Below, piece after piece: positions 1 to 11,783 of a stretch of 39,610 nucleotides of DNA (position 1 is the first letter of the stretch; each line of letters begins with the position of its first letter). The notes under the pieces are model-generated. The model made no database searches. It saw only the letters and a program-made list of their open reading frames with translations, and was not told the DNA's origin. The DNA is taken from assembly GCF_029870285.1 (NCBI RefSeq), contig NZ_JACSYA010000041.1, forward strand, positions 1 to 39,610. Direction: 5' to 3'. The position numbers were made by a program, and so were the translations under genes. The stretch is from Delftia sp. PS-11 (GTDB taxonomy: Bacteria > Pseudomonadota > Gammaproteobacteria > Burkholderiales > Burkholderiaceae_C).

Positions 1-3
1 GAC

Positions 4-35
4 AACAGCCCCTTTTGCAAGGGGCTGTTTTTTTT
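4..35 (+). terminator. Rho-independent terminator
   Basis: An 11-bp perfect stem (4-14 paired with 19-29) closes a 4-base loop and runs straight into eight T residues (28-35). The U-tract lies on the plus strand only, so it ends a transcript entering the window from the left. The gene it serves is outside the window. Confidence 0.85.
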
Positions 36-118
36 AGGGGGTGCTGCACATGCAGGCCATCGGCATGGCCAAGGCGCTGGCCTCGAAGACGTGCGTGCAA
101 CTTACGCAGTGCTAGCCA

Positions 119-286
119 TCAATGAAAATTATCAGGGAGCATAGCCTGCTGCGGTATCTGATCGGTGCTGACCAGGCGAAGCACATCAACATAGGCGGTC
201 TCTTCAACGTACCAGAACCAGAGCTTGGTCTTGCCCACGCGTTTCCATTGAAGACTTGCCGCAGGGCGACGGCGTACCGGCTTCAT
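119..286 (-). pseudogene. ParE-family toxin remnant (internal deletion)
   Basis: This frame begins at an ATG that overlaps the ParD stop codon (ATGA), the usual antitoxin-toxin coupling. It encodes only 55 residues, where ParE toxins are usually about 90-100. The first residues (MKPVRRRP) look like a ParE start. The second half (KLWFWYVEETAYVDVLRLV) matches the C-terminal beta-strand region of ParE/RelE-fold toxins. The long alpha-helical hairpin expected between them is missing, so an in-frame internal deletion is the simplest explanation. The product is unlikely to be an active gyrase poison. A shortened but functional protein cannot be excluded. Confidence 0.6.
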
Positions 287-522
287 TCCTGCCCGGTGGC
301 CGGCGAGCGTGCTACAGCGCGCAGTGCCGCCCAATCCTCATCAGTCATCAGTACCGGTTCACCGCTGTCGATGCCGGCCTGATAGATAGCGCGAAGCTGG
401 CTGGCTGCTTCCTCGTCACGCCGGATCAGCTCGCGCACGTACTCGCTGGCATTGTTGTACAGGCCAGAGCGAAGACGTTCATCAACCACGCCCTGCAGGG
501 CGTCGGTAAGAGAGACGTTCAT
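283..522 (-). CDS. parD: ParD-family antitoxin
   Basis: A 79-residue protein of the ParD/CopG ribbon-helix-helix class. The N-terminus (MNVSLTDALQGVVDERLRSG) supplies the DNA-binding beta strand, followed by the family-typical YNNASEYVRELIRRDEE segment. The C-terminal tail would normally wrap around ParE. I chose the start at 522 because family members begin exactly at the MNVSL strand; an upstream in-frame ATG at 567 would add 15 atypical residues. The stop overlaps the start of the toxin remnant by ATGA. Family members autorepress their own promoter. The antitoxin looks intact although its toxin partner is deleted internally. Confidence 0.75.
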   Translation of the reverse strand: MNVSLTDALQGVVDERLRSGLYNNASEYVRELIRRDEEAASQLRAIYQAGIDSGEPVLMTDEDWAALRAVARSPATGQE

Positions 523-718
523 GGTGGGCAGCTTGGCACGCATGCCGCTATTGTTGGTCATTGGCAAAGTTTGTCAAACCGGGGCATGCGCTGGTCTGAA
601 GAAAAGCAGCAGGCAAAGCAAAGACCACCGCAATACCCTCGCCATCTTCTCTTCGCAGCGGGGCCATCTGCGCAGGCATGCGGCAAAGGAGACAGGGGGC
701 GGCAAGCCGCCCCGCCCC

Positions 719-2821
<2,103 letters not shown>

Positions 2822-2918
2822 GAAAGGACTCCTGAGTGCTGCAAAAGCGCAGGTGCGTGGATCTGCCGTAGGGTCGGATTCTCGCGGGGGTTGAACAGAG
2901 GTTGATGACAATTTAAAT

Positions 2919-2936
2919 GTACGAAGACAATCGTAC
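2919..2936. promoter_or_regulatory. Palindromic operator candidate between fusA and arsR-type gene
   Basis: A perfect inverted repeat, GTACGA-6 bp-TCGTAC, sits in the AT-rich stretch between the divergent EF-G and ArsR-family genes, about 100 bp from the EF-G start and 145 bp from the regulator start. Its size suits a dimeric winged-helix repressor, most simply the adjacent ArsR-family protein. Confidence 0.45.
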
Positions 2937-3079
2937 TATTTTCTGCAACTTCCTGCAGACCCGCTATGTTTGCACCTGGCAATACCCCTGCTGGCCGGAT
3001 ATCTACCCGCGCCGCAGCCCACCACCACGGTGCGGCACTGCATCCATGGCACAGTGGCGCCCCATCGACAGGATGACCC

Positions 3080-3430
3080 ATGCTTGCAAACCACCCCGAA
3101 CGCGAACAGATACGCCTGGAAAACCTGCTCAACGCGCTGGGCAACCCCCTGCGCCTTGCCGTGGTGCGCGCGCTGTCCAACGGACAGGAGCGTGCCTGCG
3201 GCTCGCTGCTGCAAGGCCAATCTAAATCGACCATGACCCACCACTGGCGCGTGCTGCGCGACAGCGGCGTGATCTGGCAGCGCCCCTACGGCCGCGAAAA
3301 CCTGCTGTCACTGCGCCGCGAAGACCTGGACGCCCGCTTTCCCGGCCTGCTGGATGCACTGGTGCAGGCCCTGGACCATGACCCCCTGACCGAACAGACC
3401 ACCGCGGCGCACCTGAAGCCCGACGCCTGA
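3080..3430 (+). CDS. ArsR-family winged-helix regulator
   Basis: A 116-residue protein with an ArsR/SmtB winged-helix fold: LLNALGNPLRLAVVRALSNG forms the first helices, QSKSTMTHHWRVLRDSGVI the recognition helix, and YGRENLLSLRREDLDARFPG the wing and dimer helix. No Cys-rich metal-binding motif (such as CVC) is visible, so the inducer may not be a metal. A lone Cys lies in the RACGSLLQG segment. It begins at ATG 3080 after an AGGATG Shine-Dalgarno-like stretch. It is divergent from the EF-G gene and shares a palindrome with it, which suggests autoregulation and possibly control of the EF-G gene. The target is unknown. Confidence 0.8.
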   Translation: MLANHPEREQIRLENLLNALGNPLRLAVVRALSNGQERACGSLLQGQSKSTMTHHWRVLRDSGVIWQRPYGRENLLSLRREDLDARFPGLLDALVQALDHDPLTEQTTAAHLKPDA

Positions 3431-3800
3431 AGCACAGAACGCTCAGGCGAGCATTACCCAAAGTTAACGCCTTGAATTTTTCATTTGCCCCCACTCCCGC
3501 CCCCTTCAAATCTATGGAGCCTTGTTAAAGCCGCGACATTGCATGCAAAAAAACACCTCAGCGCGCCGTTTTGCATACTCCACCTGCATCACCATGGTTG
3601 TTTTTTGTAATAAATATTGACAGACTTCAGAAAAGACAATTACTAGTATTTATTGAAAAAGCTGCAACAATATCTCAGGCAGCAGCTGTTAAACTGACAA
3701 ACTTGCAAGACCGTTGAAATTCCATATTCCTGCTGCCACCACCTAAAAACCCACCCACAAGAAAATTTCAACACCTTGCACAACAAGGGGGAATTTTTGA
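3431..3800. other. AT-rich intergenic region, no gene
   Basis: This 370-bp stretch carries no convincing coding frame. Base composition shifts here from GC-rich to clearly AT-rich, marking the left edge of the island that continues to about 9350. It contains a promoter candidate for the downstream effector gene. Confidence 0.6.
3617..3646 (+). promoter_or_regulatory. Promoter candidate for the effector gene
   Basis: A perfect -35 hexamer TTGACA (3617-3622) is followed after 18 bp by a weak -10 (TACTAG). The -10 match is poor, and the site is about 150 bp upstream of the start codon. Confidence 0.25.
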
Positions 3801-4556
3801 ATGGCAAATATTTCAGCAAGCGTAGGTAACGGCGGAGCCAACAAGACAAATGAAGTCAAATTTATTCAACACCTGATAAATTTACATTTTTCACGCACAA
3901 GAATTCTTTCACCAATATCTGAAGATGGCATTCCAAGTCAAGAATTAAACAAAGCCATCCGGATATTTCAATTTTCCATGGGCATCAAGTCACCGGACAG
4001 CCTTGTGTCGCCAGGAGGAAGAACACTGCAACTACTGTCAACCAAACCCGAAAACTATCGCCTGGAGGGAAAAACAATCAAAGGCTACAAAGAAGACGGC
4101 ACATACAACAGAAAAAAGAGAGCGCTCATAGAAAAAATCGCCATCAGCCATAACGCAAGCAAGTTGTGGGCGTACTCAACAAAGAAAGACAACTTTCCAG
4201 CCAACTCAAACAAATGCAATAAATTTGTCTATGACGTCTTGCAGGAAGCTGGAATTGATGCCAGGATTTCCATCCATGGCCAACGCAGAGCACCACTGGC
4301 TGCTGAATGGGCAGACAGGAACACTGAAATCCAGAACTGGCGAGTTATCTCTGCACCGGAGTCCAGACAGGCAGGCGATGTAGCCGCTTACAGCCTTCCA
4401 GGAGGGGGAACCAGCTTCTCTGGGCACACAGGATTTATCGTTCACATTGCTGGTGTGCTGTCGAACATCAGCGCCCATGACGATGCCGTGTACCCCATCC
4501 CGAATCAATTCGAGTTCGAGACCAAAGTGGCCTACCGCCGATATATTGGAGATTGA
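3801..4556 (+). CDS. T6SS-like peptidoglycan hydrolase effector (PG-binding + NlpC/P60-type cysteine peptidase)
   Basis: A 251-residue protein with two modules. Residues about 12-80 look like a peptidoglycan-binding helical domain (IQHLINLHF, AIRIFQFSMG, PGGRTLQLL). Residues about 130-250 look like a papain-fold NlpC/P60 or CHAP-like peptidase: the nucleophile candidate is Cys139 in NSNKCNKFVYDVLQEAG, and the base candidate is His209 in SGHTGFIVH after the GDVAAYSLP strand. There is no signal peptide, so the protein must be delivered by another route; type VI amidase effectors have this architecture. The next gene encodes a secreted small protein in the position of an immunity factor. The start follows a GGGGG Shine-Dalgarno. 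No VgrG, Hcp or PAAR gene is nearby. A phage lysin is the alternative. The gene is AT-richer than the flanking chromosome. Confidence 0.7.
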   Translation: MANISASVGNGGANKTNEVKFIQHLINLHFSRTRILSPISEDGIPSQELNKAIRIFQFSMGIKSPDSLVSPGGRTLQLLSTKPENYRLEGKTIKGYKEDGTYNRKKRALIEKIAISHNASKLWAYSTKKDNFPANSNKCNKFVYDVLQEAGIDARISIHGQRRAPLAAEWADRNTEIQNWRVISAPESRQAGDVAAYSLPGGGTSFSGHTGFIVHIAGVLSNISAHDDAVYPIPNQFEFETKVAYRRYIGD

Positions 4557-4560
4557 ATCC

Positions 4561-4959
4561 ATGAAAAGCATACTATTATTTTTACTGAGCACTTGCATCA
4601 GCATGACTGTACTTTCTGCTGAATTGACCGTGATCGAAATAAGCAATGCAAGAAGCCATGAAATTCAGTACCACCTGGATGGCAAATTACACAGCTTGAT
4701 TCAAATAAAAGATGCACTCTCAAAGAAGCTGACTGCTGCACCAGACCAGAAAGGCATGGTGAGGATTGCCGTACTGATAGATACAGATGTCAAGGTGGGG
4801 GCACTTTCCGAACTTCGTGGACTGATAATGAAAATTGGCTTCGATACGCCACGTTATTTCATGACATCCAAATTGAATAGCAACCTGTCTGAAATCAACA
4901 TAAACTACAGTCCAGTTTTCCATAGAAGCTCACTGGACGCTGTGATGGCATCCGATTGA
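4561..4959 (+). CDS. Secreted putative immunity protein
   Basis: A 132-residue protein that starts four bases after the effector stop, so the two are probably co-translated. Residues 1-20 (MKSILLFLLSTCISMTVLSA) are a clear Sec signal peptide ending in a plausible SA|E cleavage site, placing the mature protein in the periplasm, where a peptidoglycan hydrolase would act. The mature part has an alternating beta-alpha pattern (LIQIKDALSKKL, MVRIAVLIDTDVKVGALSEL) that recalls the periplasmic domain of ExbD/TolR; this is a resemblance by eye. The function as immunity protein is inferred from position, size and signal peptide. Composition matches the AT-rich effector gene. Confidence 0.6.
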   Translation: MKSILLFLLSTCISMTVLSAELTVIEISNARSHEIQYHLDGKLHSLIQIKDALSKKLTAAPDQKGMVRIAVLIDTDVKVGALSELRGLIMKIGFDTPRYFMTSKLNSNLSEININYSPVFHRSSLDAVMASD

Positions 4960-5054
4960 CAGCATAGCCCCCACTGCAGGGATGCACTCGCACGGCGCCA
5001 CACTACTCTGTATGGCGCAGACAGACCCGAAGCCCGCCCGCATTCCTCCCACCA

Positions 5055-5429
5055 TCACAGACGCGCCGACACTCCCTCGTCCGCCAGCCGTCTGGAGGCC
5101 CTGAGCAGGTAGCTCACCGCATACAAAATGGGGTCGTCCGCTTCATCATCGTTGAGCATCTCCAGCACCTCGATTGCATGGCCCAGTTGCAAGGACATGC
5201 CGCACAGCGCATCGGGCCCCAGCGTCTTGGCCTGCACGGCCTGCGCGTAATACACCCGCAGCAGGTCACGGCATACGCAGTTGATCGCCGTGATCCTGTG
5301 CCGGGCATGCAGCTCCAGCACATCCAGTGCAGCCCTCATATGGCAGACGGCGTCCAGGGCATGGTCTTCGAGGTCGGGCATGGCGCAGGAGGTTGGTTGC
5401 TTCACCGAAGCTGGCAGAGCACGAGTCAT
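5055..5429 (-). CDS. Small helical protein of unknown function
   Basis: A 124-residue predicted protein, mostly alpha-helical (DHALDAVCHMRAALDVLELH, LGHAIEVLEMLNDDEADD), with five cysteines and no signal peptide or membrane segment. I do not recognise the family. It is convergent with the effector-immunity pair; an imperfect hairpin (4995-5018) lies between them. Its GC content is higher than that of its neighbours. The start could be ATG 5429 or the internal Met 17 (MPDLEDHALD). It is probably a real gene because of its length and codon usage, but confidence is moderate. Confidence 0.5.
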   Translation of the reverse strand: MTRALPASVKQPTSCAMPDLEDHALDAVCHMRAALDVLELHARHRITAINCVCRDLLRVYYAQAVQAKTLGPDALCGMSLQLGHAIEVLEMLNDDEADDPILYAVSYLLRASRRLADEGVSARL

Positions 5430-5596
5430 GGCGAGCCATTGTTGTCCCTGCAGATGACCTGGGCCACGTTTTTTTTTAACTCATGGAGTGATGGGCAAGG
5501 CAGAGCAAGTGCTGGCGGCGGAGGCTGCAGGTGAGAGCGGTGACTTGCCGATACCTTGAGTGGGAGAACTGATTTTTAACGGCCAGTCGGCTACCT

Positions 5597-5649
5597 GCTG
5601 CGCCGCTGCCGGCGAAGACGTTGCGGCGTCTTATTGGCAACGTCGCAGC
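5597..5649. repeat. Nested inverted repeats downstream of the two-gene module
   Basis: GCTGCG (5597-5602) pairs with CGCAGC (5644-5649), and inside it CGTTGC (5619-5624) pairs with GCAACG (5637-5642). A further GCGCCG/CGGCGC pair (5600-5605, 5670-5675) overlaps. The structure lies just after the stop of the 320-residue gene and could act as a hairpin at the transcript end, but no U-tract follows on either strand. Confidence 0.4.
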
Positions 5650-5682
5650 GCAGTCGATCGCGCTGCTATCGGCGCTTGACGC

Positions 5683-6645
5683 CTAACGCGCCAAGATGGC
5701 CTGAATTTCACGGGCGGAGGTGGTCCAGCGGTTACCGCCAAATTCGCAAGCGAAACGCTCATCCATACTGAGGCCTTGCTCGATGAGCCAGCGAGCCAGC
5801 AGATCATCCCCGGCTATCTGTGCATAGACGAGCAGATCCATCTCTGCACACAGGCTGAAGAACTGCACCAAAGGGTTGTCGAAGCGTTTTTTTGCATAAG
5901 CACTCATTTTTTCAATGTTCTTGATGGTGAGTGCATCTTCAATTGCCACGCCAGACTCCAGGCCAGAGATCGGCATGCCAGCACGAAGATTCATTCCATT
6001 ATTTTGGTAAATTTTCAACAACTCAATCCGGTCATCTCTTTTTTTGTTCAGTCCCCACAACAAGGTCAACTTGTGCTGCGGCAGCCCCTTTCCTGCCTGC
6101 ACCCTTTTTTCAAAATAAGGGTAGTCGCCTTGCATCAGACGATCCAATGGATCGTCCATAGACGATTCCAAAGATGCCTGGATCACATCCATCTTGCGGT
6201 CAACAGTTTCCAGCTTTTCCTGGATTTGATGGGTATCTTCGCGCAGCCCCAAAAGCACCATCTGTACATTGCGAAAATTCGGCAGTGCACTGGCAATCAA
6301 GCCGCCAGCTTCTGCGCGTGCTTTTGATGCCTGCCCCAATGCTATTGCAAGCAGCGAAATAATTCCAACGACTTGCCAGCCTGGAGACTTCCAAACCGGC
6401 CCCGGCGACTGGCGCAAACGATTGAGCAGGCCAGCACTCCACGAAATTTCCGAACCTTTTGCATTCTGCAATAATAATTCAAAGAATATCACCAAAAGCA
6501 CCACACCTGCTATTGCATAACTGAGCCATGCCAGATACGCAGCCTGCGGCGCCAGAAAATCAAGCACCGCAGCAACGGTGATAGCCATTGCAATCACCGA
6601 GTTGAATGGAACAATATGTGTTTTAACGAAATCGTAAATACGCAT
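5683..6645 (-). CDS. Membrane protein with coiled coil, partner of the zinc-knuckle protein
   Basis: A 320-residue protein I cannot assign to a named family. Three hydrophobic segments are visible near the N-terminus (about 14-32, 36-59 and 90-105). A short linker then leads to a charged heptad-like stretch (LREDTHQIQEKLETVDRKMD, 134-155) likely to form a coiled coil. The rest (165-320) is soluble and helical; its end (DDLLARWLIEQGLSMDERFA) resembles one ankyrin-like repeat. With three membrane spans the coiled-coil and helical C-terminus lie on the opposite side from the N-terminus. It begins 32 bp after the stop of the 799-residue gene on the same strand, so the two form an operon and probably a complex. 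The gene is AT-rich compared with the flanking chromosome. Confidence 0.7.
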   Translation of the reverse strand: MRIYDFVKTHIVPFNSVIAMAITVAAVLDFLAPQAAYLAWLSYAIAGVVLLVIFFELLLQNAKGSEISWSAGLLNRLRQSPGPVWKSPGWQVVGIISLLAIALGQASKARAEAGGLIASALPNFRNVQMVLLGLREDTHQIQEKLETVDRKMDVIQASLESSMDDPLDRLMQGDYPYFEKRVQAGKGLPQHKLTLLWGLNKKRDDRIELLKIYQNNGMNLRAGMPISGLESGVAIEDALTIKNIEKMSAYAKKRFDNPLVQFFSLCAEMDLLVYAQIAGDDLLARWLIEQGLSMDERFACEFGGNRWTTSAREIQAILAR

Positions 6646-6677
6646 TTTGCTGTTTTCAATCTTTTATGTTGAGATGC

Positions 6678-9077
6678 TTATTTTTTAATACGCAACCAAT
6701 CATCAGAGTAAACTGTGCATTTCACGACTGTTGTGGAACTTTCCTTGATCTCTGCAGACTGATTTTTTTGCTTTCCTGAACCTTTTCCATTTTTCATATC
6801 TTGATATATTGGTTCTTTTTTCAACTGCACACTCCAAGAATAATCATTGGATTTGAATTCAAGGATTTCCTTGATAGTCCCATAAGGAGTTTTAAGCGGC
6901 TCGGCATCCGGATGGATTTGATTTGCAATTGATTTAAATCCTGAAATACCCGCATCAAGGTAGATTTCAAGTGTCACCTTGGTCTGCCCATGATCACCAT
7001 GCACTGACTGCTTGTAATAGGTAATTTTGCGCACAGGAAAATCCAGAATTTTCAGTTGACTGGATGTCCACACTGCGTCTTGCAAATTGAATTTTGCAAC
7101 GGGTTGCCTGATGGATTTTGTCAATCCATCTTTTTCCATACCCTTCAGAGCAGCCAGCAATTTATCTTCATGGCGAGCATCACATCGCAGCCAGGAAGTA
7201 ATTTCATCAGCATAGAGCTTTTCTCTATCCTGTGGGCTGATGGATTGTGCCCGCCACAGATGAAATTCACTGATCGGCTCGACCAGCCACTGAGGTTTTC
7301 CTGGGCTTGTCAGCAGAATGACTGCTGCGCAAGTCAGTGCAATATATTTGACTGGATTGCGCCGCTTTGGACTATCTGGCGAATTTTCCTGACTGAAAAC
7401 ATATTCAACCCAAGAATCGGAAAAATTCCTGTTCTGCGTGAATTTAAGCAGCTGACGCGGTATGACAACTCGCCTGATCAAGAAATGAATAAATGCCACG
7501 AACACTGGCCACAACAGTGTTGCAATCCAGTCGTATCGGAAGCGTGTACCGCTCAAAAGGAACATCAACAATGGCAACAATGTTCCCAAATAAAGAGTCC
7601 ACGCAACCGCTTTGGCACGCCGCTCCAACCCCAAAAAATACGATTGAACTATAGAAAATGCACTGCGGACATCCTGATTGAATTCGCCTTTGGGGTGCTT
7701 CTGGTGCAGAAGAACCGATTGGACGTGCTCATCGGTGGTCAGATATTCTTTAATAACCTTTTGAGCAGATTTTCCACCCACACGGGCTGCATCAATCACT
7801 CTTGTGCGATCGGCTGTGAGAATATCCTGTATGGCTGAATTTTCGCCAACCAAATCTTCCTCGTTGCCAACAGCAAACATGCTGGCCACTGATTCATTGA
7901 CCTGCACCTGCATGTCCCATATCGGCACACTCCCTCCCCAGGTGCGCGAGAGGCTTATTTCAGGACCAGGCAGCAGCGCTTGCGAGACAAGCGAAAATTT
8001 GCCCGCCATCGATGCATTGGAATATCCAACAGACGCCTCAATGGCTTGGCGCCAGTCAGCAGGCGTTTCTGCTGAATGTTCGATACGCTGCTTGAGGATA
8101 AGCCTTGTGAAGATGTCTTCTCTAACATGGGTCCACCCTCGGGTGCCACATGGCGAGCATGCAAGCTTTTTTTCCCCTTTGCATGTTTCGCAATCAATCA
8201 ATCCACTGGCATTGCAGGTGGAGCAATTCACCATGCCGGCTTCATTACAGTTACTGCATAGAATATTCCCTGTTGCTGCGCAGGTTTCGCAATCGATTTT
8301 TTTTCGCCCACTGCATCTCGGGCAAGGGGGTGGCGTGCCACCACACGACCGGCAGCTCACCTTGCCATCACCATTGCAGCTTCTGCAGGTCACATCTCTA
8401 TTGATCATGGCCGGCCCCTTGCCATGATCAACCATCACCGTCTCATTGATACATCCCCGCCCACCGCACCCATAGCAGTTGACTTTTCCATTATCGCACC
8501 CAGAATAACATCTCCCAGCACCTGAGCCGCTGCATGAATTGCATTCATGGCTCTTATACCCCTGGCAGGATGTGCATAGCAACGTTTTTCCACCGCCACA
8601 AAAAGAGCACGATATTTTTTTAACCCCTATGCATCTGGGGCATGTATTTTTTCCGGTGCATTTGCAATTTGTGCATGGAATATATCCAGCTTGATTGCAA
8701 GTTTTGCATTCAGAATCAATACCAAATGCCTTCACCCCCTTGTCCAGCTCTCCATTTGCAGGCATTTTTTGAGCCTCTTGGGACGCGTTGCAAAGCCATT
8801 GCTCCGCCATCGCCGGGAGCGCATTTTGCAATCTTTTTCGCTCCTCTTCAGCCAGAAAATCCAGTTGCGATTTATCCGCAGCCAGTTGCACACCTGATTT
8901 TCCGAAGCCTTTGCTATGCCTTCGCTCTGCGCGGACGATCTGCTCCTGATGGATAGTAACCGCGCAATCCTTGTGCTCATCCTTGATGATTTTTACATCG
9001 CTCTCTTTAAACCGTGTTTTATTTCCGAGGATGGATAAGAAATTTCGCCACCGTGGAGTTTTGGATTTTTCGGTCAT
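6678..9077 (-). CDS. Membrane protein with about 16 DnaJ-like CXXC zinc knuckles
   Basis: A 799-residue protein. After a charged N-terminal region with a possible coiled coil (70-105), residues 124-310 hold fifteen CXXC motifs and one CXXXC at a spacing near 11 residues, many followed by G-x-G as in the central zinc domain of DnaJ (examples: CTSCQGYKSHECNSC, CRSCNGDGKVSCRSC). DnaJ has only four such motifs and a J domain; no HPD-type J domain is present here. A soluble region (about 320-485) follows. Three hydrophobic segments come next (about 491-510, 517-538, 577-592), and then a roughly 200-residue C-terminal domain (IYLDAGISGFKSIANQIHP, IKEILEFKSNDYSWSV). It is first gene of a two-gene operon with the 320-residue membrane protein. 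The function is unknown. A redox- or metal-responsive membrane sensor, or a chaperone-like anchor, are possibilities only. Confidence 0.75.
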   Translation of the reverse strand: MTEKSKTPRWRNFLSILGNKTRFKESDVKIIKDEHKDCAVTIHQEQIVRAERRHSKGFGKSGVQLAADKSQLDFLAEEERKRLQNALPAMAEQWLCNASQEAQKMPANGELDKGVKAFGIDSECKTCNQAGYIPCTNCKCTGKNTCPRCIGVKKISCSFCGGGKTLLCTSCQGYKSHECNSCSGSGAGRCYSGCDNGKVNCYGCGGRGCINETVMVDHGKGPAMINRDVTCRSCNGDGKVSCRSCGGTPPPCPRCSGRKKIDCETCAATGNILCSNCNEAGMVNCSTCNASGLIDCETCKGEKKLACSPCGTRGWTHVREDIFTRLILKQRIEHSAETPADWRQAIEASVGYSNASMAGKFSLVSQALLPGPEISLSRTWGGSVPIWDMQVQVNESVASMFAVGNEEDLVGENSAIQDILTADRTRVIDAARVGGKSAQKVIKEYLTTDEHVQSVLLHQKHPKGEFNQDVRSAFSIVQSYFLGLERRAKAVAWTLYLGTLLPLLMFLLSGTRFRYDWIATLLWPVFVAFIHFLIRRVVIPRQLLKFTQNRNFSDSWVEYVFSQENSPDSPKRRNPVKYIALTCAAVILLTSPGKPQWLVEPISEFHLWRAQSISPQDREKLYADEITSWLRCDARHEDKLLAALKGMEKDGLTKSIRQPVAKFNLQDAVWTSSQLKILDFPVRKITYYKQSVHGDHGQTKVTLEIYLDAGISGFKSIANQIHPDAEPLKTPYGTIKEILEFKSNDYSWSVQLKKEPIYQDMKNGKGSGKQKNQSAEIKESSTTVVKCTVYSDDWLRIKK

Positions 9078-9103
9078 GCTGCGATGTGTTTGGTTTTATA
9101 TAT

Positions 9104-9132
9104 TTAATAATATTAAGCACCAAATTTTACAA
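9104..9132 (-). promoter_or_regulatory. Promoter candidate for the zinc-knuckle operon
   Basis: On the minus strand TTGTAA (9132-9127) and TATTAA (9109-9104) are separated by 17 bp, about 27 bp before the start codon of the 799-residue gene. Both hexamers are moderate matches in very AT-rich DNA. Confidence 0.35.
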
Positions 9133-9203
9133 TTTTCACAAAAATATGCAACGCTGATTTTTGATTGCATTCATTTTTTGCACATTCGATCATCGTCTTA
9201 GAA

Positions 9204-9347
9204 CCGCTAACACGACCCAGCAAATCGAAGATTTGCGATTAAGACGAGGCGCCGGGCCGCAATCGGCAAGCCGCAGGCAGTACAACCAGTACGACAAGGC
9301 TGGGCGCCACCGGCGAAGCAACGACGTATCAAGGGTTGTGTTAGCGG
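9204..9347. repeat. 144-bp palindromic element with 15-bp terminal inverted repeats
   Basis: CCGCTAACACGACCC (9204-9218) is matched by GGGTTGTGTTAGCGG (9333-9347) in inverse orientation with one mismatch. Further inverted words occur inside, for example paired GGCGCC sites, so the element could fold into one long hairpin. No coding frame fills it. It sits exactly where the AT-rich island returns to GC-rich chromosome. It may be a MITE-like or other intergenic repeat. Confidence 0.6.
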
Positions 9348-9506
9348 GTCTAACTGTGCAGCAAATGGCAAGCGTTACTGCAACCTATCGGGTACTAGCG
9401 CGCGTTGCGGGGCATGTCGAACATTGCAGCACAGCCCAGTTTGAGCCAGCGCCCTGCTTCACCGCCGGGAATCACCGCGCCGTCTTCTGGGCTTGCGCCA
9501 GTGGCA

Positions 9507-11661
<2,155 letters not shown>

Positions 11662-11783
11662 GCGCAGGGGCACGCCCGCTGCGGCGGGCGCGCAATCGCG
11701 TTTTGTCCCAGGGAAAGAGGGTTCCTGGAACCTGGCCGCTGGGGCGCTCGGACAGCGCCCGGCCTCCACCTGAAAACCGGACG

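Larger units (their letters stand above)
9078..9506. other. Intergenic region with promoter and large palindromic element, no gene
   Basis: This 429-bp stretch separates the two-gene module from pobC. The first 120 bp are very AT-rich and contain a promoter candidate for the module. At about 9200 composition flips back to GC-rich, coinciding with a 144-bp palindromic element. I see no credible coding frame or RNA gene. Confidence 0.6.

Noticed and set aside
696..713. Intrinsic terminator after the EF-G gene
   Set aside because: A strong GGGGCGGC/GCCGCCCC stem exists but with a 2-base loop and no U-tract; kept only as a note in the EF-G entry.
9204..9360. Integron attC site
   Set aside because: The element has AAC/GTT ends and strong symmetry, but the 7-bp core boxes do not fit RYYYAAC/GTTRRRY on both sides, and a 3.4-kb two-gene cassette would be very large.
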